Part shown: in pieces, positions 34,901-42,200 of the stretch
How the letters are laid out: each line of letters begins with the position of its first letter
Numbering within the stretch: the first letter of the stretch is position 1
Source: Paraeggerthella sp964369725
GTDB taxonomy: Bacteria; Actinomycetota; Coriobacteriia; Coriobacteriales; Eggerthellaceae
Direction: 5' to 3'
DNA: 64,000 nucleotides
Assembly (NCBI GenBank): GCA_964369725.1
Contig: CAYJGC010000001.1
Span: 73,140 to 137,139, forward strand
Translations under genes and position numbers: made by a program
Notes under the pieces: model-generated
Seen by the model: the letters and a program-made list of their open reading frames with translations, nothing else
What the model was told of the DNA's origin: nothing
The model's database searches: none

Positions 34901-35659
34901 ACATCACCAACTTCAGCAGGAATCTATAGCGTAAGGATTACTGGTACAGGAAACTACACGAGTGTCATAAGCACCAGCTTTATCATTGATCCTCTTTCAC
35001 TAGAGACTGCAGTTGTATCTGGTGTTTCTGATGCTGCATATACCACGCAGTCCTATACTCCCGTTCCTGTAGTAACGCTAAACGGAGTTGCCTTAGAGAG
35101 CCCACGTGACTTTACGGTAGAGTATTTTGATGCAACTGATACAGCTGTGGCATCACCTACAACTGTTGGAACCTATACGGCTAAGATAGTAGGTACAGGA
35201 AACTATACTGGCATAGCAACTCAAAGTGTAGACTTCACCATTACAATAGCCTCTTTAGATGCAGCTCAAATTGCACCTATCCAAAACCATACGTATGACT
35301 CTAAGTCCTATACGCCAAGCCCTACCGTAACCCTTAACGGACAAGCGCTTGAAACCCCCCGTGACTACACGGTGGAGTACTTTAATGCAGCAGGTGAGGC
35401 CGTTACATCTCCTGTCGACATAGGAACCTATACCGTTAAAATTACTGGTGTTGAAAACTGTGAAGGTTCAACTAGTGCCACGTTCCAAATTGTAGAAGCG
35501 CCTGTTGCGCCTGAAGATCCTAGTAATTCAACTAGTGGCAGCGGCAATGGAAAGACCCTTCCTGGTACAGGAGATAATAACGCTCCTATAGTTGCGCTTC
35601 TTGGCTTGAGTGCGGTAATGTCTCTCGTATTGGTGAGAGTATCACGAAAGGCTGCATAG
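31916..35659 (+). CDS. BspA-like (DUF285) sortase-anchored surface protein
   Basis: This very large cell-surface protein is 1247 residues from ATG 31916. The order is: signal peptide ending near AYA-AP; about 400 residues of DUF285/BspA leucine-rich repeats (pattern LxxLDLSxFxTSxVTxMxxMFxGC); eight tandem Ig-like repeats of about 83 residues, each with YTPSP, LETPRDYT and AGTY...GVGNYTG; an LPGTG sorting signal with hydrophobic segment and basic tail. The frame extends up to ATG 31847, but starting at 31916 gives a standard signal peptide. A sortase is required but not in the window. Adhesion to host or other microbes is an inference from the family. A terminator follows. Confidence 0.93.
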   Translation: MKTKPVTKNPGIATVVLLCLCLCVLPVLLGAVAKETAYAAPLASGESGTVDWEISAEGVLTLTPKEGASEGTLASLRTDIRYDRFDQAPWYDYRKSITAFVIPEGKTIKAGASIGYMFYGFTSLTYLDLTGLDVSGATSIRGLVSGCSNLSAIDFGGIDTSRVTNFEGVFAGCSSLSLINAAAINTSSATTMESMFKECSALTSLDLTGFDTSQVTTMDEMFRGCSVLASLTITQFNTSNVTSMVSMFEDCPKLTSLDLANFNTTKVTNMNYMFDGAQGLVSLNISSFDTINTTSMAGMFAGCASLQTLSFPSTFTVQNVSRLSFMFEGCASLTSLDLSGFSTSKATELNYMFSDCSNLQSVNLSNIDTTSVTRMQNMFEGCASLTSLDLSNFNTSKVTRMEYMFAGCSLLVSPNLSSFDITKVEQVNNMFEGCSSLASIDLTNFSSSNASLNVRDMFRNAYLVSVSIGEATHTEIKDQVPLPPKDYQLDLALDLLTTGKWIDKDKVAYESLAAAPAGEFSAQLDGTLNLNSSTVTFSIDPSAATYSGEEIKPAVTVKNGDRLLTEGTHYTAVYSNNVSAATSSAANAPTVTITGVNNCEGTRSLTFDINPLPVDGATIDAIASQTYNGQPYTPSSTVTLDGVTLETPRDYTTAYLDAGGAPVASPTDAGTYSFTITGVGNYTGTKSVIFTIDQAAVDTASIAVIPNRAYNTQPYTPSPTVMLSGATLETPRDYTIEYFDAVDAPVASPTEAGTYRLKITGVGNYTGTQTVSFTIDQAAVDAASIAAIPNRAYNTQPYTPSPAVALDGVTLETPRDYTIEYFDAANAPVASPTVAGAYSLKITGAGNYTGTQTVSFTIDQAAVSGATVAAIASYTYNDRPYTPSPAVVLDGVTLETPRDYTIEYLDAANAPVSSPTEAGTYRLKITGVGNYTGTQTVSFTIDPLSIQPAVVIHIPNHLFDDKPYAPIPTVVLDHTTLQTPRDFTYEYLDATGTSVTSPTSAGIYSVRITGTGNYTSVISTSFIIDPLSLETAVVSGVSDAAYTTQSYTPVPVVTLNGVALESPRDFTVEYFDATDTAVASPTTVGTYTAKIVGTGNYTGIATQSVDFTITIASLDAAQIAPIQNHTYDSKSYTPSPTVTLNGQALETPRDYTVEYFNAAGEAVTSPVDIGTYTVKITGVENCEGSTSATFQIVEAPVAPEDPSNSTSGSGNGKTLPGTGDNNAPIVALLGLSAVMSLVLVRVSRKAA
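33520..35510 (+). repeat. Eight tandem 83-residue repeats, 249-bp DNA period
   Basis: Equivalent bases of successive units fall at 33992, 34241, 34490 and 34739, exactly 249 bp apart. The central units are close to identical in DNA and protein, while the first and last are diverged, suggesting recent expansion from the middle. Confidence 0.85.
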
Positions 35660-35709
35660 CTGCATAAGTGAACTGTCGTTTCTGGCGGTGAATACTACAG
35701 GAACGTATC

Positions 35710-35750
35710 TTGGCTGCTTAAGCGATTGTATTGCTTAAGCAGCCAAAGTT
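35710..35750 (+). terminator. Terminator after surface protein gene
   Basis: A perfect 14-bp stem, TTGGCTGCTTAAGC/GCTTAAGCAGCCAA, with a 9-nt loop, followed by AGTTGTTTTAT. Confidence 0.75.
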
Positions 35751-35794
35751 GTTTTATGGGTTGATTGTCTTTGGATATTTGTTGCGAGTATCAG

Positions 35795-35838
35795 AGCTCT
35801 AGCTTATTGACACACATTTCGTCCAATAAGCTAGAGCT
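35795..35838. repeat. 15-bp perfect inverted repeat without T-run
   Basis: AGCTCTAGCTTATTG (35795-35809) pairs with CAATAAGCTAGAGCT (35824-35838) across a 14-nt loop, 31 bp from the PepSY stop. Neither strand has a following T-run, so it is not a standard terminator. Confidence 0.6.
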
Positions 35839-35868
35839 TACGACTAAATTCTTTGCAGAATTCTAAGA

Positions 35869-36462
35869 TTAATCCATATCGCGCGATAGGATTGATCCGT
35901 CAACAGCATTGAGCTTGTACTCATATGTTGCGACTCCCACGTTCCATTCAATCTCGAATTCAGCAATGCCGTTATCAAGGTCAAACTTGCACTGTAAATT
36001 TTGAGTATCGCTTGCGTTTACTCCAGCATCTTGAAGAGCAATTTCTTTTGCCTGATCTTCTGTGATATATTCGCTTGAAGAAGCGGGGGCATTGCTTTCT
36101 TCGTGTTGACCATAGCCTAGCACTTCGCCAGTTAGAGCATCAACATCATAATTGTATTTGGTGTTTCCATGCCAAAAGTCAATTTCATAAATTGCGCGGC
36201 CATCATCAATTTCAAGGTTGCTTTGATAGAATTGCACATCACCCTCAACCAGCTTTGCGTGTTCTAAAACGATAGTCTTTGCTTTATCGTCCCCAATATA
36301 ATCTGCTGAGGTAGTTGTTTGTGGTGTGGAAGTGTTTTGTGGTTGTGGGGAGGTGCTTTCCGATGGCGCAGAAGCGGGCGCGGTGCATCCAGCTAAGGCT
36401 AATGATAAGCAGAGGCTATACATGGCTACACTGACGAAGCGAAGGGAACTCTTTGGTTTCAT
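35869..36462 (-). CDS. Lipoprotein with two PepSY domains
   Basis: This 197-residue protein has a signal peptide with a lipobox (LALAGC, Cys26), a Ser/Pro/Thr linker (27-52) and two PepSY repeats (about 53-120 and 125-197). Each repeat has the IGDDKAKxIxLxHA or ITEDQAKEIALQDAG opening and a YEIDFWHGNTKYNYDVDALTGEVL-type core. PepSY domains are thought to modulate proteases or sense the cell-surface environment. It stands alone between the surface protein (convergent) and tRNA-Arg (divergent). Confidence 0.88.
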   Translation of the reverse strand: MKPKSSLRFVSVAMYSLCLSLALAGCTAPASAPSESTSPQPQNTSTPQTTTSADYIGDDKAKTIVLEHAKLVEGDVQFYQSNLEIDDGRAIYEIDFWHGNTKYNYDVDALTGEVLGYGQHEESNAPASSSEYITEDQAKEIALQDAGVNASDTQNLQCKFDLDNGIAEFEIEWNVGVATYEYKLNAVDGSILSRDMD

Positions 36463-36618
36463 AGTAGCACCTTTCTATTTATTGAGATTGTTCTGTTAGT
36501 TTACGAAATTTTATTCATAAATTCTAGCCAAATCATCAGTTATATGATGTGTGATAGTTTGGCGATTAAGGCATGAGCGACGCTCAGATGCAGTGAGAAA
36601 TAAAATTTATAATACCTG

Positions 36619-36647
36619 TTGACATAATGCCAAAATAGGTTCATAAT
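36619..36647 (+). promoter_or_regulatory. Promoter of tRNA-Arg
   Basis: A perfect TTGACA (36619-36624) and CATAAT (36642-36647) are separated by 17 bp, 21 bp before the tRNA 5' end. This is the strongest promoter match in the window. Confidence 0.8.
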
Positions 36648-36668
36648 AACCTTCGCTGTTTTAGCTAT

Positions 36669-36745
36669 GCGCCGTTACCTCAGCTGGATAGAGGGACTGA
36701 CTACGAATCAGTACGTCGGGGGTTCGAATCCCTCACGGCGCACCA
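36669..36745 (+). tRNA. tRNA-Arg (anticodon ACG)
   Basis: Acceptor stem GCGCCGT/ACGGCGC, D-loop CAGCTGGATAGAG, anticodon loop CTACGAA (ACG), T-loop GGTTCGAATCC and encoded CCA; 77 nt. The ACG wobble adenosine is the expected TadA substrate. Confidence 0.96.
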
Positions 36746-36761
36746 TTTAACAGCCTGAAAT

Positions 36762-36797
36762 CCGCAACGACTGTAAACAGCACGTGCGGTTTTTTTA
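36762..36797 (+). terminator. Terminator of tRNA-Arg
   Basis: CCGCA...TGCGG stem with an inner CTG/CAG helix, followed by TTTTTTTT. Confidence 0.85.
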
Positions 36798-37014
36798 TTG
36801 GAAGAAAGAAAGGGACTTTTTTGAAGGTTCGAAAACCGAAGCCTCATAGTATGTAGTCCTCCTTTGATTTCCCCTGTGCGGCAGTTGAAGGAAGACTGCC
36901 TGACCTATGCTTAACACAAATTTTACCTGCGGTTCATTGTGCGCGCTTTGTGTAGCGCTAGTATGAAAGATGCTCAAATTGACAAGCATAGGCGTACACA
37001 GTAAGGGAACATTT

Positions 37015-38367
37015 ATGCTCTATCTCTCTCAAATGCTGGGAAAGCCTGTCATCGACTCAACAGGCGAAAAAATTGGTACTATTTCTGATCTCGCCATTTC
37101 AACAGGTGAGGTTTTTCCTCGTATCACGAGTCTTGCATTTCAAGGGCCTGGAAAAGTGCCCTTCATGATTTCATGGCGAAAATACGTCGACACCTTCGAC
37201 GAAGATGGCATTACGCTCACGGTTGAAGCTTTTGATATTCGTTTTAGCTACTTGCAACCCGATGAAGTTTTATTGGCGCGAGACCTGTTGAATCGTCAGA
37301 TTGTTGACACGCAGGGGATGAAGGTTGTTAGAGTAAATGACTTGAAGCTTTCTGTTTCGGGGGTGCAATTAAGACTTCTCGGCGCTGAAGTGGGCACACG
37401 TGGAATTTTGCGCGGACTTGCGCCTTGGATTGAGAGCGCGGTAGTGGCTACTGCTAAGCTTTTTGGAAAACGTATAGACGAGCAAATCATCGCATGGAAT
37501 TACATGGATTTGCTCGACCGAGACCTATCAAAGGTAAAGCTTTCAGTTACGCATAAGCGTCTTGATGAGCTCCATCCTGCTGACGTTGCAGACATTTTAG
37601 AGCAACTAGATCCCCAGCAGCGGGCAAATGTTTTTCAGCACTTAGATGATGCCCATGCGACCGAAGCAATTTCGGAGATGGAAGATGAGTATCAAGCAGA
37701 CTTTATCGAAGACCTTGACGACGCTCGAGCGGCGGGGCTGCTTGGGGATATGGACCCTGATGACGCTGCAGACATTGTCAGAGACTTGTCATACGAAAAA
37801 GCGGAAACTTTGTTGCGCCTTATGGGTGTTGAAGATGCCACTGAAATTCGCCGTCTATTGGGCTACAAGGATGGTACTGCAGGCGGCATGATGACAACGC
37901 AGTATGTAGCGGTAAATATGGATGATACCGTGGCTGAAACTATTGAAGTATTGCGCGAGCTTCCAGAAGACCATCCTACGGTTCATTATGTTTACGTATT
38001 AGATGCTTATGGGCAGCTTGAGGGTGTTTTAAGTCTGCGTACGCTGGTGCTCAATGATGCTTCGAAACCCGTTCGCGATCTTATGTATGATGACATTATT
38101 TCTGCAACACCTGAAGAGACTGAAGAAGATGTATCTGCGGACATTTTTAAATATGAGCTACCCGCAATGCCCGTAGTTGATGAACACGGAGTGTTGTTGG
38201 GTATTGTAACGGTAGATGACGCTTGGGATGCCATAGAAGAAGATGTAAGCGGGGATAAAGTACAGCTAACGGCACTAAAAATTTCAGGTGCATTGCTTGG
38301 AGCTGTACTGCTTTTGGTCTTATATACATTGGTTTTGTTCCAGATTATTGGCTATAGTTGGAGCTAA
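37015..38367 (+). CDS. PRC-barrel/MgtE-N/CBS protein, likely Mg sensor partner
   Basis: This 450-residue protein (ATG 37015, AAGGGA upstream) has two PRC-barrel-like domains (about 1-75 and 80-150), an MgtE intracellular N-domain (about 185-285, rich in acidic residues: HPADVADILEQL, DDAADIVRDL), a CBS pair (about 290-415) and a single C-terminal membrane helix (about 425-447). It has the Mg-sensing cytosolic parts of MgtE but not its five-helix pore. The NRAMP-like transporter starts 3 bp after its stop. I infer that it senses Mg and controls that transporter. A longer frame from 36970 lacks support. Confidence 0.87.
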   Translation: MLYLSQMLGKPVIDSTGEKIGTISDLAISTGEVFPRITSLAFQGPGKVPFMISWRKYVDTFDEDGITLTVEAFDIRFSYLQPDEVLLARDLLNRQIVDTQGMKVVRVNDLKLSVSGVQLRLLGAEVGTRGILRGLAPWIESAVVATAKLFGKRIDEQIIAWNYMDLLDRDLSKVKLSVTHKRLDELHPADVADILEQLDPQQRANVFQHLDDAHATEAISEMEDEYQADFIEDLDDARAAGLLGDMDPDDAADIVRDLSYEKAETLLRLMGVEDATEIRRLLGYKDGTAGGMMTTQYVAVNMDDTVAETIEVLRELPEDHPTVHYVYVLDAYGQLEGVLSLRTLVLNDASKPVRDLMYDDIISATPEETEEDVSADIFKYELPAMPVVDEHGVLLGIVTVDDAWDAIEEDVSGDKVQLTALKISGALLGAVLLLVLYTLVLFQIIGYSWS

Positions 38368-38370
38368 TGT

Positions 38371-39666
38371 ATGGCAGAGAACAAAAACACAGCACCTGAG
38401 TTGTTGACCCAAGAAACAGAAGGGCTTGAAAGGAAGAAGCCTCGTGGAAAGCTTTGGCTTTTGCTTGCTGCTATGGGTCCGGGTATTGTAACTGCTATGG
38501 CAGGAAACGATGCTGGAGGTATCTCTACCTATTCAACCGTGGGAGCTACGTTTGGTTATGCGGCTCTATGGGTTATTCCGGTTATGTGTGTCTTGCTTAT
38601 CGTGGTGGAAATGACCGCAGCACGCATGGGTGCTGTTACGGGTAAGGGTTTTGCAGCGCTTATCAGGGAGCGTTTTGGTATTCGTCTTACCGCATTGGCA
38701 ATGTTGGCACTATTGATTGGTAATGTATGTACAACATTTTCAGAATTTGCTGGCATAGCGGCAGGCATGGAAATGTTTGGTGTCTCAAAATATATCTCAG
38801 TCCCTGTTGCAGCAGCAGCTGTTTGGCTGCTTATTGTAGGAGGAAGCTATAAGCGGGTAGAAAAGGTATTTCTCATACTCTCGTTGGTTTTCGTTACGTA
38901 TATCGTCGCTGCATTTCTTGCAAAACCAAATTGGAATGATGCTTTGACCAGCACCTTCATTCCTCAGATAGTAGAAGATCGAGCATTCATTTCGCTTGTT
39001 ATCGCTATGATAGGTACAACAATAGCGCCTTGGATGATGTTTTTTAACCAAAGTAACGTGGTTGAAAAGGGCGCCTCTATTAAAGATTTGTTTTCGCAAA
39101 AAGTAGACGTGGTCTCGGGCACTATTGCGGCGTGTTTGGTTGCTTGGTTCATTATCGTAACTACGGGAAGCGTTTTGTATCCGCAAGGAATTGCTGTTGA
39201 ATCTGCTGCCGATGCGGCGAGTGCTTTGGCGCCGTTTGCGGGAGAATATGCCGAAGCGCTTTTTGCAGTCGGTTTGATTGCGGCATCGTTTTTGGCAGCG
39301 TGTGTGCTTCCCCTTACGACAGCTTTTGTTATTTGTGAAGCGTTTGGTTGGGAGGCTGGCGTTTCCTTTAAGTGGAAAGAGGCTCCACTCTTTAAGAGTA
39401 TTTTTACTTTTGTGATTGGATTCTCGGCGCTAATCGTGCTGCTTCCTGGCGTTAATCTGATGGGGATTATGCTTACTGCTCAATTTATTAACGGACTTGT
39501 TCTGCCCGTACTTTTGGTATTTATGGCCATAATTGCTGCCGACAAACGAGTAATGGGCGCTTATCGCGTCCGTATGTCGTCTCGTATTTTAATTTGGCTG
39601 ACGGTGAGTATTGTTACGGTGCTCACCGTCATTTTGCTAGGAATGCAAGTTTTGGGCGTTGGCTAG
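38371..39666 (+). CDS. NRAMP-related magnesium transporter (NRMT)
   Basis: This 431-residue SLC11/NRAMP-fold protein has about 11 membrane segments. In classical NRAMP manganese/iron transporters the TM1 motif is DPGN and TM6 has MPH. Here TM1 reads D47-A48-G49-G50 and the TM6 position is T-T-I-A219-P-W, so the metal-coordinating Asn and Met are replaced by Gly and Ala. This is the pattern of NRMTs, a clade for which an Eggerthella lenta member has been characterised as a magnesium transporter. The adjacent MgtE-N/CBS gene supports magnesium as substrate. It would usually be auto-annotated as MntH, which I think is wrong here. Confidence 0.85.
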   Translation: MAENKNTAPELLTQETEGLERKKPRGKLWLLLAAMGPGIVTAMAGNDAGGISTYSTVGATFGYAALWVIPVMCVLLIVVEMTAARMGAVTGKGFAALIRERFGIRLTALAMLALLIGNVCTTFSEFAGIAAGMEMFGVSKYISVPVAAAAVWLLIVGGSYKRVEKVFLILSLVFVTYIVAAFLAKPNWNDALTSTFIPQIVEDRAFISLVIAMIGTTIAPWMMFFNQSNVVEKGASIKDLFSQKVDVVSGTIAACLVAWFIIVTTGSVLYPQGIAVESAADAASALAPFAGEYAEALFAVGLIAASFLAACVLPLTTAFVICEAFGWEAGVSFKWKEAPLFKSIFTFVIGFSALIVLLPGVNLMGIMLTAQFINGLVLPVLLVFMAIIAADKRVMGAYRVRMSSRILIWLTVSIVTVLTVILLGMQVLGVG

Positions 39667-39673
39667 AGGGCCT

Positions 39674-40147
39674 CTATTGCTCTTGCAAAAGTCTCTCTGA
39701 TTCTTTTTTGAGAGACTGGGCAAAAACCTGTTGCTTGGTTTGCCCATCGCGGTCGGCTTTCATGATTGAAGCAACGCTGATGGCTGAAAGATACGCATCC
39801 ATGCTTTCTTCAATAAGATTGTAGGATTGTTGGATGTCATCTAAAATTCCTTCACCCTTACGAGCTTCTCGTTTTGCACGGGTTACATGTTTGGAGTTTG
39901 CATCAATGGCGCTGATGATGTCAAGAAGGCTGATGTCATTAGTGTCTTTTGCAAGACAGTAGCCGCCATGCTTGCCTGGACGCGCTTCAATAATGCCTGC
40001 ATTACGCAGTAGCTGTGCAAGCTGAATAAGGTAGTCCCGCGGAATGGCCATATCTTCTGCAATGCTTTTTGACGAACAGATGGTTCCTTGAGATGCTAGA
40101 TAGAGTACAGCACGCATCCCATAGTCGGTCGACGCTTTCAAATGCAT
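39674..40147 (-). CDS. Rrf2-family transcriptional regulator
   Basis: This 157-residue regulator has an Rrf2 winged helix (MHLKASTDYGMRAVLYLA...SSKSIAEDMAIPRDYLIQLAQLLRNAGIIEARPGKHGGYCLA). The three clustered cysteines that hold Fe-S in IscR/NsrR are absent, so it is probably not a cluster sensor of that type. It converges on the NRMT gene with a 7-bp gap. Candidate -10 TATAAT lies about 94 bp upstream of ATG 40147. Target genes are unknown. Confidence 0.9.
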   Translation of the reverse strand: MHLKASTDYGMRAVLYLASQGTICSSKSIAEDMAIPRDYLIQLAQLLRNAGIIEARPGKHGGYCLAKDTNDISLLDIISAIDANSKHVTRAKREARKGEGILDDIQQSYNLIEESMDAYLSAISVASIMKADRDGQTKQQVFAQSLKKESERLLQEQ

Positions 40148-40240
40148 AGTTCTCTCCTAACTCGATGTGGGCTCGAGTTTGTACGAACCCAGAGTCGTCA
40201 CGATACACAAAGTTGAACCTAGTGTAACGGTAATGAATTG

Positions 40241-40269
40241 ATTATAGCAAGTCTTATAGATATTTGAAA
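40241..40269 (-). promoter_or_regulatory. Candidate promoter of rrf2-type gene
   Basis: On the minus strand a perfect TATAAT (40241-40246) has TTTCAA 17 bp upstream (40264-40269). Confidence 0.45.
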
Positions 40270-40308
40270 ATGAAAACGAAGAGAAACGGTTACGATTGCG
40301 AAACCTCT

Positions 40309-40364
40309 TTACCGTTCTTCCTTCGAAAACATAAATATCCTCCTGGCTCACTTCGTGTCCAGGA
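40309..40364 (-). promoter_or_regulatory. Hairpin plus micro-ORF upstream of rrf2-type gene
   Basis: On the minus strand TCCTGG/CCAGGA with an inner CAC/GTG helix (40341-40364) overlaps a perfect AGGAGG. After 6 nt comes an ATG opening a 7-codon ORF (MFSKEER, 40332-40309). It could be a leader peptide under hairpin control, or a chance remnant. The rest of 40148-40481 holds no other gene that I can support. Confidence 0.3.
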
Positions 40365-40467
40365 AAACCTCCGGAGCCCCCAAAAACTGCACTAAGTTTG
40401 GCAACCAACCAACCAACCTCTGTAGCATCCTTTGAAAGCTGTGGCTGTTGAAAAGAAGAAAATGGGC

Positions 40468-40473
40468 TATACT
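40468..40473 (+). promoter_or_regulatory. -10 box of cyclo-ligase gene, possible leaderless mRNA
   Basis: TATACT ends 8 bp before ATG 40482 (a second ATG follows at 40485). A start site in this gap would leave little or no 5' leader. Confidence 0.4.
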
Positions 40474-40481
40474 GCGAGGCT

Positions 40482-41123
40482 ATGATGACAAAACAAGAAA
40501 TAAGAAAACAGCTGATAAAACGCCGAAATGAGATTCCTTCCTCGGTCAGGGAAGAAAAGAGTTCGGTGATTTCTCAGGCTCTTTATACTTTGCTTGATAC
40601 CCACAGTGAATGCGCACTAGAAAATCGTGACAGAGTAACCCCAGAAAGCTTACTTCAAAGACCTCTTATAGCTTTGTATGAAGCAATGGGTAGCGAGGTT
40701 GACCTGAATGTCTTTGTCAAGAAGGCTGATAGGCAAAATTGGAGACTATGCTTTCCTTTTATGGTGAGAAACCTGACCGGCCAAAAAGCCTCAATGTTTT
40801 TTTATGAGATTGAATCAGGGAAATTGTGTGATGCAAGGCAGGGAGTGTTGCAAAAGCCTCTTTGTGTGCACCGTCATTGCGACCTAATTCAGCAGGGGTT
40901 TATTTTAGTAGATCACTCGAGCATAGATATTGTGGTTGTCCCTTTGGTTGCATACACTAAAGAGGGTCAGCGTCTTGGCTATGGCGGGGGGAATTACGAC
41001 CGATTTTTGCCAAAGTTGTCAGAAGATGCTTTAGTTGTGGGTGTTGCGTTTGAGGAGCAATGCAATAACAGCATTCCTCTTGAGCCACATGATATCCCGT
41101 TGTCACGCATTCTGTCTGCGTAG
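40482..41123 (+). CDS. 5-formyltetrahydrofolate cyclo-ligase
   Basis: This 213-residue enzyme (MTHFS, YgfA/FAU family) uses ATP to convert 5-formyl-THF to 5,10-methenyl-THF. The N-terminal KQEIRKQLIKRRNEI helix and the C-terminal nucleotide motif QRLGYGGGNYDRFL are diagnostic. Between them PLIALYEAMGSEVDLN and VVVPLVAYT fit the fold. The insert at residues 41-62 is longer than in E. coli. It has its own promoter. Its last 19 bases are nearly duplicated 71 bp downstream. Confidence 0.92.
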   Translation: MMTKQEIRKQLIKRRNEIPSSVREEKSSVISQALYTLLDTHSECALENRDRVTPESLLQRPLIALYEAMGSEVDLNVFVKKADRQNWRLCFPFMVRNLTGQKASMFFYEIESGKLCDARQGVLQKPLCVHRHCDLIQQGFILVDHSSIDIVVVPLVAYTKEGQRLGYGGGNYDRFLPKLSEDALVVGVAFEEQCNNSIPLEPHDIPLSRILSA

Positions 41124-41193
41124 GGCTCTTGGGTATGCGTTGCTTGACCGTGAAATACAGCGGTAATCCAGCTCCACGCATTCTATCTGCGTA
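41104..41193 (+). repeat. 19-bp direct repeat at the 3' end of the cyclo-ligase gene
   Basis: CACGCATTCTGTCTGCGTA (41104-41122, gene end) and CACGCATTCTATCTGCGTA (41175-41193) differ at one base and lie 71 bp apart. Confidence 0.7.
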
Positions 41194-41312
41194 AGCTTTG
41201 CGCTGCAGAAGTATAAACATTATTAAATGGCAAAATCGAAAGACGTGTCGAATTTTCTAGGGTGCTAAAAAGAGAGTTATGCAGTGGGTTTCTATCAAGT
41301 AGCACCCTGCAT

Positions 41313-41897
41313 TTAGCGAGGTTTATGCTCAAGTGCCTTGTAGAGCATATGAGGCACGCAGGCTGTTAATCCCCGTGCTGCTGTGATTGGGTCGGAATTA
41401 GTAGAACAAAGAAAAGATCTAATAGCAAGGCTTTCAATGTGGGGATGAATTTTTGTGCAGTAAATTAAGAGTTCATCGGATAAATCATGCCCTCGATTCT
41501 TAAGCGCTGATTGTAGGCAGCACGTTCTGTCGGATACCCATTTTTTTGTTTCTCCTATTGAATGAGGAGAAGAGGGCATACCAAGATGACTTGAATTTGC
41601 ACTCAGTAGAATATAGCGCCTTTCTTCTGATATCAGAGAGAAAAGTATTTCATACGCTTCGTTCCAATCAAGGTCTTCTCCGATTCTATCGATAGTGTGC
41701 GTGCAAATCAGTTCTTTGTACCACCGACTTATTTCGAATTTTGACGAAAATAAACTATAGAAGACCCTTTTTGAGATGTAGGCATTTTGACAAATGTCAC
41801 TCACTGTTGATTCGTTAATATTTTGTTTAAGGCTGTGAACAATCTGTAAACGTCGTTCGTCGTCACTAGAGAGCCTCAAAATAAAGAAATTACTCAC
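41313..41897 (-). CDS. TetR-like transcriptional regulator
   Basis: This 194-residue protein has an N-terminal helix-turn-helix of TetR type (STVSDICQNAYISKRVFYSLFSSKFEI, about 29-55), followed by an all-helical ligand region with no recognisable pocket motif. It is divergent from the Tat-exported flavoprotein reductase, with 303 bp containing three palindromes between them. That layout strongly suggests local regulation of the reductase, a common arrangement in Eggerthellaceae. The effector may be the reductase substrate; that is inference. Confidence 0.75.
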   Translation of the reverse strand: MSNFFILRLSSDDERRLQIVHSLKQNINESTVSDICQNAYISKRVFYSLFSSKFEISRWYKELICTHTIDRIGEDLDWNEAYEILFSLISEERRYILLSANSSHLGMPSSPHSIGETKKWVSDRTCCLQSALKNRGHDLSDELLIYCTKIHPHIESLAIRSFLCSTNSDPITAARGLTACVPHMLYKALEHKPR

Positions 41898-42023
41898 GAA
41901 ACCCCTCCTCGATCATGCACAGATTACTGCAGGCTCACAACCAATTAAGCGAGACAAAAAGACCCTGCAATTTTCCCCCGTACATACTATGCAAGATTCA
42001 GAAGTGATACGCAAGGAGTTGGT

Positions 42024-42122
42024 GTTGAAAATTGATTCAACTTGGGCGGTTAAGTCTCATTGTGAAACAAAAAGCTAAAACAGTTTCACTAATGCAACGA
42101 ATGGTGAACTTGAAACTTTCAA
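42024..42122. promoter_or_regulatory. Three palindromes in the divergent regulator/reductase region
   Basis: GTTGAA-6-TTCAAC (42024-42041), GTGAAAC-14-GTTTCAC (42062-42089) and TTGAAACTTTCAA (42110-42122) lie in the 303-bp divergent intergenic region. All three share a TGAA/TTCA core and are candidate operators for the TetR-like protein. Confidence 0.5.
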
Positions 42123-42200
42123 AAGTTATTGAGATTTGATACATTTTTTGTGGAGGTTTTAGGGAAGTCTCCAGCAATGCTTCAGAAAAGGAGAGGTATT

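Noticed and set aside
40157..40408. 83-codon minus-strand ORF upstream of the Rrf2 gene
   Set aside because: It spans the Rrf2 promoter and has a TTG start and non-protein-like composition.
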